A stretch of 15,944 nucleotides of DNA. It comes from Streptosporangiaceae bacterium. GTDB taxonomy: Bacteria > Actinomycetota > Actinomycetes > Streptosporangiales > Streptosporangiaceae. Where the stretch lies: the NCBI GenBank assembly GCA_030040415.1, contig JASHTT010000059.1:1-15944 (forward strand). Direction: 5' to 3'. Shown here piece after piece: positions 7,758 through 14,956 of this stretch; positions within the stretch are counted from its first letter, which is position 1, and every line of letters begins with the position of its first letter. The notes beneath the pieces were generated by a model. It saw only the letters and a program-made list of their open reading frames with translations, did not search any database and was not told the origin of the DNA. The translations under genes and the position numbers were made by a program.

Positions 7758-7779
7758 CTAGCCTGGCCCTGCTTGGTGC

Positions 7780-7804
7780 GGGCCGAAGCCGCGCGCTTCC
7801 GCCC
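7780..7804. terminator. Hairpin between convergent genes
   Basis: The arms gggccgaagc and gcttccgccc pair over 10 positions with one C-C mismatch around a five-base loop, and tgtaatt follows. The hairpin sits between the stop of the ferritin-like gene and the stop of the convergent small gene, so it could end both transcripts. There is no long T run, as is common in GC-rich actinobacteria. Confidence 0.55.
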
Positions 7805-7854
7805 TGTAATTGCGCCGTGCGATTGGCGGCTGCGCTTGCGCTACTGCCCGTGCG

Positions 7855-8034
7855 TCACCACAGGTCGCCGCCCGTCAGCACGTAAATGAACGGGACCAGC
7901 GGGATCAGGCAGAAGATGGCCCAGGCAATCTTCGGCCCGGTGCCGATGTTGCGCCGCGTTAGCAGGTCGATCCAGATCAGCACGACAGCCAGCGGGTGCA
8001 GGAAGCAGAGCAGCAGCTCGATTATCTTCTTCAC
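7855..8034 (-). CDS. Small two-helix membrane protein resembling the PLDc_N domain
   Basis: This is a 59-residue protein made of two hydrophobic helices (about residues 3-24 and 37-54) joined by the polar loop DLLTRRNIGTGPK, ending YVLTGGDLW. The loop followed by W-A, the proline and the F-I-Y-V-L-T-G ending resembles the phospholipase D/cardiolipin synthase N-terminal region (PLDc_N). That region also occurs as stand-alone small proteins in actinobacteria. No catalytic domain is present, so no enzyme activity is implied. I chose GTG at 8034 because GGAGGA lies just upstream of it. An in-frame GTG at 8070 would add 12 polar residues and put that site inside the gene. It is divergent from the GH1 gene, 74 bases away, and may share a promoter region with it. 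The function is unknown. Confidence 0.6.
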   Translation of the reverse strand: MKKIIELLLCFLHPLAVVLIWIDLLTRRNIGTGPKIAWAIFCLIPLVPFIYVLTGGDLW

Positions 8035-8037
8035 GTT

Positions 8038-8043
8038 TCCTCC
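8038..8043 (-). promoter_or_regulatory. Ribosome binding site of the small membrane protein
   Basis: GGAGGA read on the minus strand is followed by AAC and then GTG at 8034. The spacing is short but the match is good, and it fixes the start of the 59-residue product. Confidence 0.65.
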
Positions 8044-8096
8044 GGTACCCAGCGAGGCGCGACTTACCACTAGCCCGCCTCCGCAGGCTACCGGGC

Positions 8097-8102
8097 TACG
8101 AT
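8097..8102 (+). promoter_or_regulatory. Candidate -10 of a leaderless GH1 promoter
   Basis: TACGAT (TAnnnT form) ends six bases before the GTG at 8109, which would place transcription start on the start codon itself. No ribosome binding site is visible upstream of that GTG, which suits leaderless translation. I cannot see a convincing -35 element. Confidence 0.5.
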
Positions 8103-8108
8103 CACCGG

Positions 8109-9473
8109 GTGAGCGATCTATCCATGCCTCGGTTTCCCGACGGCTTCACCTGGGGTGTCGCGACGGCTGCCTACCAGATCGAGGGAGCAGTCGCGGAGGG
8201 CGGCCGCGGCGACTCGGTGTGGGACACGTTCTGCCGGCAGCCCGGCGCAATCAGGGACGGGCAGACCGGCGACATCGCCGACGATCACTACCACCGATGG
8301 CGCGAAGACGTGGCTCTGATGGCCGACCTCGGCGTCACTGCCTACCGGTTCTCGATCGGCTGGCCGAGGGTGCAGCCAACCGGGTCGGGCCCGGCCAATG
8401 ACCCGGGCCTCGACTTCTACGACCGGCTCACCGACGCGCTGCTGGCTGCCGGGATCACGCCGATGCCCACGCTGTTTCACTGGGACCTGCCGCAGCCCCT
8501 TGAAGACGCGGGCGGATGGCTGGCCCGCGACACGGCTGCGAGGTTCGCCGACTACGCGGCGTTGGCTGCGGGCCGGCTCGCGGACCGGATCGGCACCTGG
8601 ATCACGCTCAACGAGCCGTTCGTGGTGATGGCGCTCGGATACGCGATCGGCACGCACGCACCGGGCAAGGCCCTGATGCTCGGCGCCTTGCCTACCGCGC
8701 ACCATCAGCTGCTCGGCCATGGCCTGGCCACGCAGGCCCTGCGGGCGGCCGGGGCGAGCCAGGTCGTTCTCACCAACAACTACTCGCCGGTGTGGCCAGC
8801 GTCGGACAGCGCCGAAGATGTGGCGGCAGCCCGGGCCTGGGATGCCTTGCAGAACAGGCTATTCACCGACCCAGTACTCACCGGCAGGTATCCCGACCTG
8901 GCGTCGTTCGGTCTCGGCGACCCAACGGCAGGCATCGTCAAGGATGGCGACCTCGCCGCGATCAGCGCGCCGATCGACGCGCTCGGGGTGAACTACTACG
9001 TGCCGACCCAGGTGTCCGCGCCCCGCGAGGCGCAGGGCGGCCCTGCGCTGCCAGTGCTGGAAGAGATCGACGGCTACCCGATCACCGCGTTCGGCTGGCC
9101 CATCGTCCCGGCCGGGCTGACCGAGGTGCTCGTCCAGTTGCGCGACCGGTACGCCGACAGGCTGCCGCCCGTCTACGTCACGGAGAACGGCTGCTCTATG
9201 CCGGACGTGCCGGCCACTGACGGCTCCGTCGAGGACCGTGACAGGATCGGCTACCTCGACGGCCACATCCGGGCCGTCGCCGACGCGATCGCGGCGGGCG
9301 TGGACGTCAGGGGCTACCTTGTCTGGTCGCTGATGGACAACTTCGAGTGGAACGAGGGCTACCACCAGCGGTTCGGCCTGGTGTACGTCGACTACGAGAC
9401 CCAGCGCCGCACGCCGAAGGCGTCTTACTCCTGGTACCGCGACCTCATTGCCCTGCAGCAGTCAGCGTCATGA
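8109..9473 (+). CDS. Glycoside hydrolase family 1 beta-glycosidase (beta-glucosidase)
   Basis: This is a retaining beta-glycosidase that cleaves terminal beta-linked glucose or related sugars from oligosaccharides and glucosides. The 454 residues match the usual GH1 length. Visible hallmarks are the N-terminal FTWGVATAAYQIEGA, the acid/base E169 in TLNEP, the nucleophile E359 in YVTENG, and the sugar-binding WSLMDNFEW followed by RFGLVYVDY near the C-terminus. There is no signal peptide, so it acts on imported substrates. The start is the GTG at 8109, which fits a TACGAT box six bases upstream. An ATG at 8124 is possible and would remove five residues. It ends in an ATGA overlap with the copper amine oxidase, so the two are translated from one message. 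The exact substrate cannot be told from the sequence. Confidence 0.97.
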   Translation: MSDLSMPRFPDGFTWGVATAAYQIEGAVAEGGRGDSVWDTFCRQPGAIRDGQTGDIADDHYHRWREDVALMADLGVTAYRFSIGWPRVQPTGSGPANDPGLDFYDRLTDALLAAGITPMPTLFHWDLPQPLEDAGGWLARDTAARFADYAALAAGRLADRIGTWITLNEPFVVMALGYAIGTHAPGKALMLGALPTAHHQLLGHGLATQALRAAGASQVVLTNNYSPVWPASDSAEDVAAARAWDALQNRLFTDPVLTGRYPDLASFGLGDPTAGIVKDGDLAAISAPIDALGVNYYVPTQVSAPREAQGGPALPVLEEIDGYPITAFGWPIVPAGLTEVLVQLRDRYADRLPPVYVTENGCSMPDVPATDGSVEDRDRIGYLDGHIRAVADAIAAGVDVRGYLVWSLMDNFEWNEGYHQRFGLVYVDYETQRRTPKASYSWYRDLIALQQSAS

Positions 9474-11371
9474 CTGCGGGGGACGCCTGGCCACAGCCGC
9501 CGCATCCACTCGATCCGCTGAGCCCAGACGAGATACGCGCGGTGGCCGCTGCCGTGCGGGGGCAGACCGACTTCGGCGAGGGCTGGCGGTTCGCCTCGAT
9601 CGAGCTTGCCGAGCCTGACAAGGACCAGCTGGCCGGCGCGCGGCCTGCCCGCACGGCGCAGGTGGTGTGCTGGAACACGGCGGACGGCCGGGCGTACCGC
9701 GCGCTCATCTCGCTGAACGATGCCAGCGTCACGCGGTGGGAGCACCTGGCCGGCAAGGAGCCGAACATCACCCTCGACGAGTGGCACGAGTGCGACGAGA
9801 TGCTGAGACAGCATCCCGCCCTGAGAGACGCGCTCGCGCGACGCGGCATCACCGACATGAGCCTGGTGCTCACCGACGTCTGGGCCTACGGTGCCGCGCT
9901 CGTCCCGGAGCGCCATGCGGGCCTGCGCCTCGGCTGGTCGGACGTCTGGCTCCGCGGCAGTCCGGACGGGAATCCGTACGCGCACCACATCAGCGGCCTG
10001 CATCCAGTCGTCGACCTCAACCGGATGTCCCTGCTGGACCTCGAGGATGATGCCGAGGCCGAGGGCGGACCCGACCTGCCCGAGGTCAGCGGTGAGTACC
10101 TGCCCGAGATCATCGGCCTGCCGCTACGCGAGGTTAGCCCGCTGCAGGTCAGCCAGCCGGACGGGGTGTCGTTCACCCTCGACGGCCACCTGCTGCGCTG
10201 GCAGAACTGGCAGCTTCGGCTTGGCTTCAACCACCGCGAAGGCCTGGTCCTGCACACCGTCGGTTACGCCGACGGCGGGCGGCTGCGGCCCATTGCACAC
10301 CGGCTGTCGTTCGCGGAGATGGTCGTGCCGTACCGGGATGAGACGCCTGACCACTACCGGCGCACCGCCTTCGACATCGGCGAGTGGGGTCTCGGCTTCA
10401 TGACCACGTCGCTGGAGCGCGGCTGCGACTGCCTCGGTGAGATCCGCTACCTGGACGCCGTTGTGCACGATTCCCGTGGCGAGCCGCGAGTTATTAGCAA
10501 CGCTGTCTGTATCCACGAAGAAGACGACGGCATTTTGTGGAAGCACGTCGATGAGCTGACCGGCCCCCTAGCCCGTCGTTCCCGACGCCTGGTGATTTCT
10601 TTCCACGTGACCGTGGCGAACTACGAATACCTGATCTACTGGCGGTTCTACCAGGACGGGAACATCGAGTGCGAGGTCCGCGCGACCGGCATCATGGTCA
10701 CGTCTGCGTTTGCGGCCGGTGCGCAGCCTGCCACCGGCGCGGTCGTCGATGAGCGTACCTACGCGCCGTACCACCAGCACTTCATCGTGGCGAGGCTCGA
10801 CATGGACGTCGACGGGCGGGAAAACACGGTGCTCCGGTGCGACTCCCGCGCGCTGCCGACCAGCGCCGAGAACCCGCACGGACTGGCCCTGGTCACCGAC
10901 GAGGTGCCGCTGCGGACCGAGGCTGACGGCCGGCAGGACTACGACTGGCACGCCCAGCGGTACTGGAAGGTCGCCTCAACGCGGACCCAGAACGGCCTCG
11001 GCGGCGCGCCTGCTTACAAGCTGATCCCGGGTACTAGCTTCCCGCCGATGATCGACCCGACGTCGCCCGTGGTGCAGCGCGCTCGGGCGATCGAGCACAC
11101 GCTGTGGGTCACGCCTTACGACCCGGCGGAGCGGTGGCCGTGCGGCGAGTTCCCGGTGCAAAGCGCCGCGGACGACGGCCTGCCGGTGTGGACCGCCGCC
11201 AACCGGCCGATCGAAGACCGCGACGTGGTGCTGTGGTACGTGTTCGGCCTGCACCACATCACCAGGCCGGAGGACTGGCCGGTGATGCCGACCGACCGGG
11301 CCTCGTTCTGGCTGAAGCCAGTCGGCTTCTTCGACCGTAACCCGGCCCTCGACGTCCCGCCGGCCTGCTGA
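9470..11371 (+). CDS. Copper-containing primary amine oxidase (TPQ cofactor)
   Basis: It oxidises primary amines to aldehydes with release of ammonia and H2O2, using Cu and a self-made topaquinone. The 633 residues resemble the Arthrobacter histamine/phenylethylamine oxidase. The topaquinone precursor is Y385 in ANYEY, and the catalytic base is D302 in FDIGEW. The copper ligands are H435 and H437 in YHQHF and H596 in LHHITRPEDWPVMP. The distance of 159 residues between the second and third histidines equals that in the Arthrobacter enzyme. The conserved cysteines of GCDCLG (C321) and C347 are also 26 apart, as in its disulfide. The ending FFDRNPALDVP is typical. There is no signal peptide. 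The start ATG at 9470 overlaps the GH1 stop as ATGA, indicating coupling. I infer that an amine (or amine glycoside) is catabolised, but its identity is unknown. Confidence 0.96.
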   Translation: MTAGDAWPQPPHPLDPLSPDEIRAVAAAVRGQTDFGEGWRFASIELAEPDKDQLAGARPARTAQVVCWNTADGRAYRALISLNDASVTRWEHLAGKEPNITLDEWHECDEMLRQHPALRDALARRGITDMSLVLTDVWAYGAALVPERHAGLRLGWSDVWLRGSPDGNPYAHHISGLHPVVDLNRMSLLDLEDDAEAEGGPDLPEVSGEYLPEIIGLPLREVSPLQVSQPDGVSFTLDGHLLRWQNWQLRLGFNHREGLVLHTVGYADGGRLRPIAHRLSFAEMVVPYRDETPDHYRRTAFDIGEWGLGFMTTSLERGCDCLGEIRYLDAVVHDSRGEPRVISNAVCIHEEDDGILWKHVDELTGPLARRSRRLVISFHVTVANYEYLIYWRFYQDGNIECEVRATGIMVTSAFAAGAQPATGAVVDERTYAPYHQHFIVARLDMDVDGRENTVLRCDSRALPTSAENPHGLALVTDEVPLRTEADGRQDYDWHAQRYWKVASTRTQNGLGGAPAYKLIPGTSFPPMIDPTSPVVQRARAIEHTLWVTPYDPAERWPCGEFPVQSAADDGLPVWTAANRPIEDRDVVLWYVFGLHHITRPEDWPVMPTDRASFWLKPVGFFDRNPALDVPPAC

Positions 11372-11397
11372 CCGGAGTCGCCAGGACCCGGTACATT
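11368..11397 (+). promoter_or_regulatory. Candidate leaderless promoter of rnhA
   Basis: CTGACC (11368-11373, four of six to TTGACA) and TACATT (11392-11397) are 18 bases apart. The -10 box ends six bases before the ATG at 11404, which would make the mRNA leaderless. The -35 overlaps the amine oxidase stop codon. No ribosome binding site precedes the ATG. Confidence 0.55.
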
Positions 11398-11403
11398 GCC
11401 GGC

Positions 11404-11877
11404 ATGACAGGCCGGGCAGATGCAGGAATCGTAGAGATCTACACCGACGGAGCGTGCAGCGGCAACCCGGGGCCCGGCGGCTGGGGCGCCGTGCTCAGCT
11501 ACGGCGAGCACACCAAGGAACTGCATGGCGGCGAAGCGGCATCGACGACGAACAACCGGATGGAACTGATGGCGGCCATCCAGGCACTGGAGAGCCTGAC
11601 GAAGCCGTCGTCGGTTCGCCTGCACACCGACAGCAGCTACCTGCGCAACGGCGTCTCCAGTTGGCTGCCTTCATGGAAACGCAACGGCTGGAAAACCGCG
11701 AGCAAGCAGCCTGTCAAGAACGCTGACCTGTGGCGCCGGCTCGACGCCGTTGCCGCGCGGCACGATGTGCAATGGTTGTGGGTGAAGGGGCACGCGGGTA
11801 ATCCGGGCAACGAACGAGCCGATCAGCTCGCGAACCGCGGCATGGCTGAGGCGATCGCCAACGGTGTGCGCGGTTAG
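11404..11877 (+). CDS. rnhA: Ribonuclease HI
   Basis: It cuts the RNA strand of RNA-DNA hybrids, removing R-loops and replication primers, with two Mg2+ ions at the active site. The 157 residues are normal for a bacterial stand-alone RNase HI. All catalytic residues are present: D15 in YTDGACSGNPG, E54 in NNRMELMA, D76 in HTDSSY and D140 in GNERADQLA. H130 in KGHAG matches the flexible-loop histidine of the E. coli enzyme. The basic-handle segment is also visible (SWKRNGWKT). The gene starts 32 bases after the amine oxidase stop, with no ribosome binding site but with a promoter-like TACATT six bases upstream, so it is probably transcribed separately as a leaderless message. Two hairpins follow the stop codon. 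Confidence 0.97.
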   Translation: MTGRADAGIVEIYTDGACSGNPGPGGWGAVLSYGEHTKELHGGEAASTTNNRMELMAAIQALESLTKPSSVRLHTDSSYLRNGVSSWLPSWKRNGWKTASKQPVKNADLWRRLDAVAARHDVQWLWVKGHAGNPGNERADQLANRGMAEAIANGVRG

Positions 11878-11880
11878 CCG

Positions 11881-11898
11881 GCCAGACAAAGGTCTGGC
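11881..11898 (+). terminator. Hairpin just after rnhA
   Basis: The arms gccagac and gtctggc pair perfectly over seven bases around the loop aaag, beginning three bases after the rnhA stop. There is no T tract, but the downstream stretch gagaatgaaaa is locally A-rich. This is a likely first part of the rnhA 3' end. Confidence 0.5.
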
Positions 11899-11910
11899 TG
11901 AGAATGAAAA

Positions 11911-11948
11911 GCTCGCCCCGGCGAGGACGACGCCCCGCCAGGGCGAGC
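11911..11948 (+). terminator. Long GC hairpin after rnhA
   Basis: The arms gctcgccccggcg (11911-11923) and cgccagggcgagc (11936-11948) pair over 13 positions with a single C-A mismatch around a 12-base loop. A short pyrimidine-rich tract (tcatctttctt) follows about 20 bases later. With the hairpin at 11881 it forms a probable tandem terminator. Confidence 0.6.
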
Positions 11949-12004
11949 CCGATGACCGGTCCCCCCGGATTCATCTTTCTTACGGGTCCCCCAGGTACAG
12001 AATG

Positions 12005-12015
12005 ACAGGCCCTGT
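12005..12015. promoter_or_regulatory. Short palindrome upstream of the HD gene
   Basis: ACAGGCCCTGT is a perfect inverted repeat with one central base, 54 bases upstream of the HD gene start. A TATACC box (12041-12046) lies between them and could be the -10. It may be an operator, but the match is short and unsupported by other copies in the window. Confidence 0.25.
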
Positions 12016-12068
12016 GTCAGGCATTCCCGGCGGGGTCACGTATACCTCGACCTGATGCAATAGATGGC

Positions 12069-12674
12069 ATGGATCGCCTCACCCGGCAGCTCGACTTCGC
12101 CGCCGAGGCGGGTCGGCTCAAGGCGGTGCTGCGGCAGACGATGCTGACCGAGCCGGCCCGGCGGGAGAATTCGGCCGAGCACTCGTGGCACCTGATCGTC
12201 ATGGCGGTGGCACTCGCCGAGCACGCGCCTCCCGGCACCGACATCGCGCGGGTGATCAGCATGCTGGCACTGCACGACATCGTCGAGGTGGACGCGGGCG
12301 ACCTGTTCGTCTACGCGGACGAAGCGGAGCAGCAACGCCAGCGCGCCGCGGAGGCAGCTGCAGCGGAGCGGATCTTCGCGTTGCTGCCGCCCGATCAGGC
12401 TGCGGTCTTTCGCGGGCTATGGGACGAGTTCGAGGAACGTGCCACTCCCGAAGCGCGGTTTGCACGAGCGCTGGACCGACTGCAGCCGATGCTAGAGAAC
12501 CGCAAGGCTGGCGGCGGGACGTGGCGCCAACACGGCATCGACGCCGGGCAGGTCCTAGCGAAGGTAACGCTGATCGAGGATGGCTCGGCCGAACTCGGGA
12601 GCTACGCGCGGCAACTCGTCGAGCAGGCCGTCCGTGACGGGATCCTGGCCCCGGCACCGGCGGACCACACGTAA
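12069..12674 (+). CDS. HD_3 family phosphohydrolase (YfbR/HDDC2-like 5'-nucleotidase)
   Basis: This is a 201-residue metal-dependent HD protein, probably a 5'-(deoxy)nucleotidase removing phosphate from nucleoside monophosphates. E. coli YfbR has 199 residues. The metal-binding set is visible: H38 in RRENSAEHSWH, H69 and D70 in LALHDIVEVDAGD, and D136 in ALDRLQP. The arrangement 'R-R-E-N-S-A-E-H-S-W' followed by 'L-H-D-I-V-E' is typical of the HD_3 family. The region from 80 to 130 is helical and rich in Ala/Glu. The start is the ATG at 12069. No clear ribosome binding site is present, so the start is moderately certain. It appears monocistronic, separated from rnhA by tandem hairpins. The true substrate could be another nucleotide or phosphate ester. 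Confidence 0.86.
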   Translation: MDRLTRQLDFAAEAGRLKAVLRQTMLTEPARRENSAEHSWHLIVMAVALAEHAPPGTDIARVISMLALHDIVEVDAGDLFVYADEAEQQRQRAAEAAAAERIFALLPPDQAAVFRGLWDEFEERATPEARFARALDRLQPMLENRKAGGGTWRQHGIDAGQVLAKVTLIEDGSAELGSYARQLVEQAVRDGILAPAPADHT

Positions 12675-12890
12675 GCGCCGCCTGCCCGTCCCAGGCGTGC
12701 CGTCCCCGACCCAGCCGCGCCGTCCCAGCCGCGACGGGCCGACACCGCGACGACCGCTACGGCGCGCATGTGGGCCCTCGACAGGGCACGCCGGTGACCC
12801 GTGCGACGCCCGCCGGAATGCCCACCAGCCTCCCGACCGGAGCCACGGAATGTCAGAGCCTCTAGATAATATGGTCGGTAGATCGAGAGG

Positions 12891-12917
12891 TTGGATCTCG
12901 TAAGTCGAACATAGAAT
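12891..12917 (+). promoter_or_regulatory. Candidate promoter of the HNH gene in an AT-rich island
   Basis: TTGGAT (12891-12896) and TAGAAT (12912-12917, five of six to consensus) are spaced 15 bases apart, slightly short. They lie within 12855-12930, the most AT-rich stretch in the window. Transcription from here would give a leader of about 28 bases before the ATG at 12952. Overlapping short inverted repeats (AGATC/GATCT at 12880-12898 and CGAGA/TCTCG at 12884-12900) could bind a repressor. The preceding 12675-12850 holds only C-rich direct repeats (CCCAGCCGCG at 12710 and 12724). Confidence 0.35.
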
Positions 12918-12951
12918 CGTATCGCAGATCGACCGGGAAGGCACGGCGCTG

Positions 12952-14810
12952 ATGGGCCACGCAAAGGGCAGCTCACGCGGCGGAAAGCGCGCCGGGCAGC
13001 CCACGGGCTTGCCCCGTGTGCCGAGCCGGCCTCGCCCTGTGATGTCGTGGCTGGATTTCACGCCGGCCCGAGTCGGCGAAGACCAGGTACCCGAGCTAGC
13101 TGAAGCCATCGAACGCAGCGGCTTCGGCGACCACACCGGCCGGTTCGGGCCCGCACGCGGCAAGGTCGGATTCCAGGACGGCGGCCCGGCCGACGTGATG
13201 CCGCCATGTTCCGTGCTTGCCGAACTCACCGGCCAGGCCCTGGACCGGATGGGTGAGCTGACCGACGACGAGTTGGTCGGCGTGATGCGGGCTGCCCGCC
13301 GGGTTCAATCCTGGCAGGCAGCCGTCGAGCTGCAGGCCGTCGGTGAGCTGGCCACTCGCCGCGCCGCCGAACCACAAGGACCGGGGCCCCGGCCAGCCGA
13401 GCGCGCGGCCGCTGAGGTCGCCGTCGCGCTGACCATGACCGGCCAGGCCGCCGACGCGTGGACCGGCTTAGCCGCCGGCCTGGAACGGCTAGAGCCCATC
13501 GGCGATGCCTTGCCGCCGGAACGATCGACCTAGCCCGCGCCCGCGTCCTGGTAGACGAGCTGGCCCAGCTGGATGACCTGGTGGCTAACTGCATTGCCAC
13601 CGCGCTGATGCTCGGCGCCGGCTGGCTGACTACGGGCCAGCTACGTGCCCGCGTACGCGCCGCGGTGCTCGCCGCTGACCCAGAGGCGCTGCGCCGCCGC
13701 CAGGCCAGTGCCGAGGGCAATGCCCGGGTCGAGGTCTGGGGCGAGCCGTCCGGCAACGCCGTTCTTGCCGGTCGCGAACTGCCACCCGCAGGGGCGCTGG
13801 CGGCCAGCCGCCACCTCACGGCACTCGCACAGGCCCTGCAGAAGGCCGGCGCTGCAGGCGGTCTGGACGAGATCCGCGCACGTGTCTATCTCGCGCTGCT
13901 CTCCGGCCGCGATCCCGAGAGTGTGCTTCGCCCGGGCCCGGCTGCCTCGCAGTCGGCCGACCGCGACCACGACGGCGATCCGGCCGATCAGGAAGTGCCC
14001 GGAACGGCCACGTCACCGACGCCGGATTCGGCCGCTCAAGCCGGACCAGCCGAGGGCACAAGTGACTCAGGCACAAACCCTGCAGGCGGAGCCCAGGGGG
14101 ACGGGACCGACACGCTTGCCGGGCAAGCCGGGCCGGTGCTGCAGTGGCCGTCCGGCTTGCGCGGCACCATCCACCTGACGTTGCCGCTGTCTGCGTGGCT
14201 CGATCAGACGAACCGACCGGGTCAGGTCGCAGGGTTCGGTCCCGCGGACGCCTGGACCTGCCGCTACCTGGCCAGCCAGCTCAGCGGCGAGCACGACAAC
14301 CGGTACTGCCTCACTCTCACCAGCACTGATGGGCGCCCCGTCGGCCACGCCTGCGCGCGGACTCCGCCACCCGGCCCGGGAACTACAGTCGGTCGAGAGA
14401 CAGCACAGCCGCGGGAAGGGCCCGATCCGCCGCTGCCACCTGGCGTCAGCCAGTGGCTACGTCAGCTGAAGATCCACTGGTTTGACCAGGCGTCGAAATG
14501 CGACCACGCGTTGCAGACCGACGGCTACCGGCCGAGCGCCAGGCTCGCCCACCTCGTGCGTATCGCCAATCCGACCTGCACCGCGCCCGGCTGCCGCCGG
14601 CCCGCTCAGCAGTCCGACCTCGACCACGTCACCGCCTACGACAGCGGCGGCCGGACGTGCAGCTGCAACCTGCAGCCCGCGTGCCGACACGACCACCGCC
14701 TCAAGCAGGAACCCGGCTGGGACGTCGAGATTGTCCGCCCCGGCGTGTTCACCTGGCGCCTGCCGCACGGCCGTAGCTACACCACGATGGCCGAGCCCTA
14801 CCCGGTCTGA
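12952..14810 (+). pseudogene. DUF222 / 13E12-type HNH endonuclease, broken by a frameshift
   Basis: Members of this actinobacterial family have a helical DUF222 region followed by a C-terminal HNH nuclease. In M. tuberculosis the REP13E12 members are repeated, and one serves as a phage integration site. The first frame (from ATG 12952) encodes the start of DUF222 (LTDDELVGVMRAARRVQSW) and stops at 13533. The next frame continues it with AAGTIDLARARVLVDELAQLDD and runs to 14810. Adding one base near 13512 restores GDALAAGTIDLARARV, so about one base is missing. The HNH part is intact: CTAPGC (from 14577), DLDH with H at 14625, N at 14667 and H at 14694. A restored product would have about 619 residues. 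Between the domains lies a low-complexity Asp/Pro/Gly/Thr-rich linker (about 13940-14130). I see no slippery heptamer, so a recent mutation or sequencing error is likelier than programmed frameshifting. The 5' start is uncertain. Confidence 0.85.
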
Positions 14811-14901
14811 AGCTGGTCACGGAGCCGCAGGTGCTGCTCGCCAGCGAGTCGACCGGCAGACTCCCGAGCCCCGGATGCGTCAGGCGCTGAGCGAAATCCC
14901 G

Positions 14902-14927
14902 CGCTGAGGCGGCACCCCGGCTCAGCG
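14902..14927. terminator. Hairpin between convergent HNH and PaiB genes
   Basis: CGCTGAG (14902-14908) and CTCAGCG (14921-14927) form a perfect seven-base stem with a 12-base loop in the 146-base gap between two convergent stop codons. It could serve both strands. No T tract is seen. Confidence 0.5.
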
Positions 14928-14956
14928 GCTTCCCGCGTGAAGTCGAGACCGCCGAG

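Noticed and set aside
7886..8401. 171-codon plus-strand frame spanning the small membrane gene and the GH1 start
   Set aside because: It runs antisense to the small membrane gene and out of frame with GH1, whose motifs are clear. It has no domain of its own.
12580..12903. 107-codon plus-strand frame across the end of the HD gene and the following gap
   Set aside because: It is Arg/Pro-rich, starts inside the HD gene in another frame and has no ribosome binding site or domain.
13490..13540. Programmed -1 frameshift in the HNH gene
   Set aside because: No slippery heptamer of the X XXY YYZ type and no obvious downstream pseudoknot are seen. A single-base loss is simpler.
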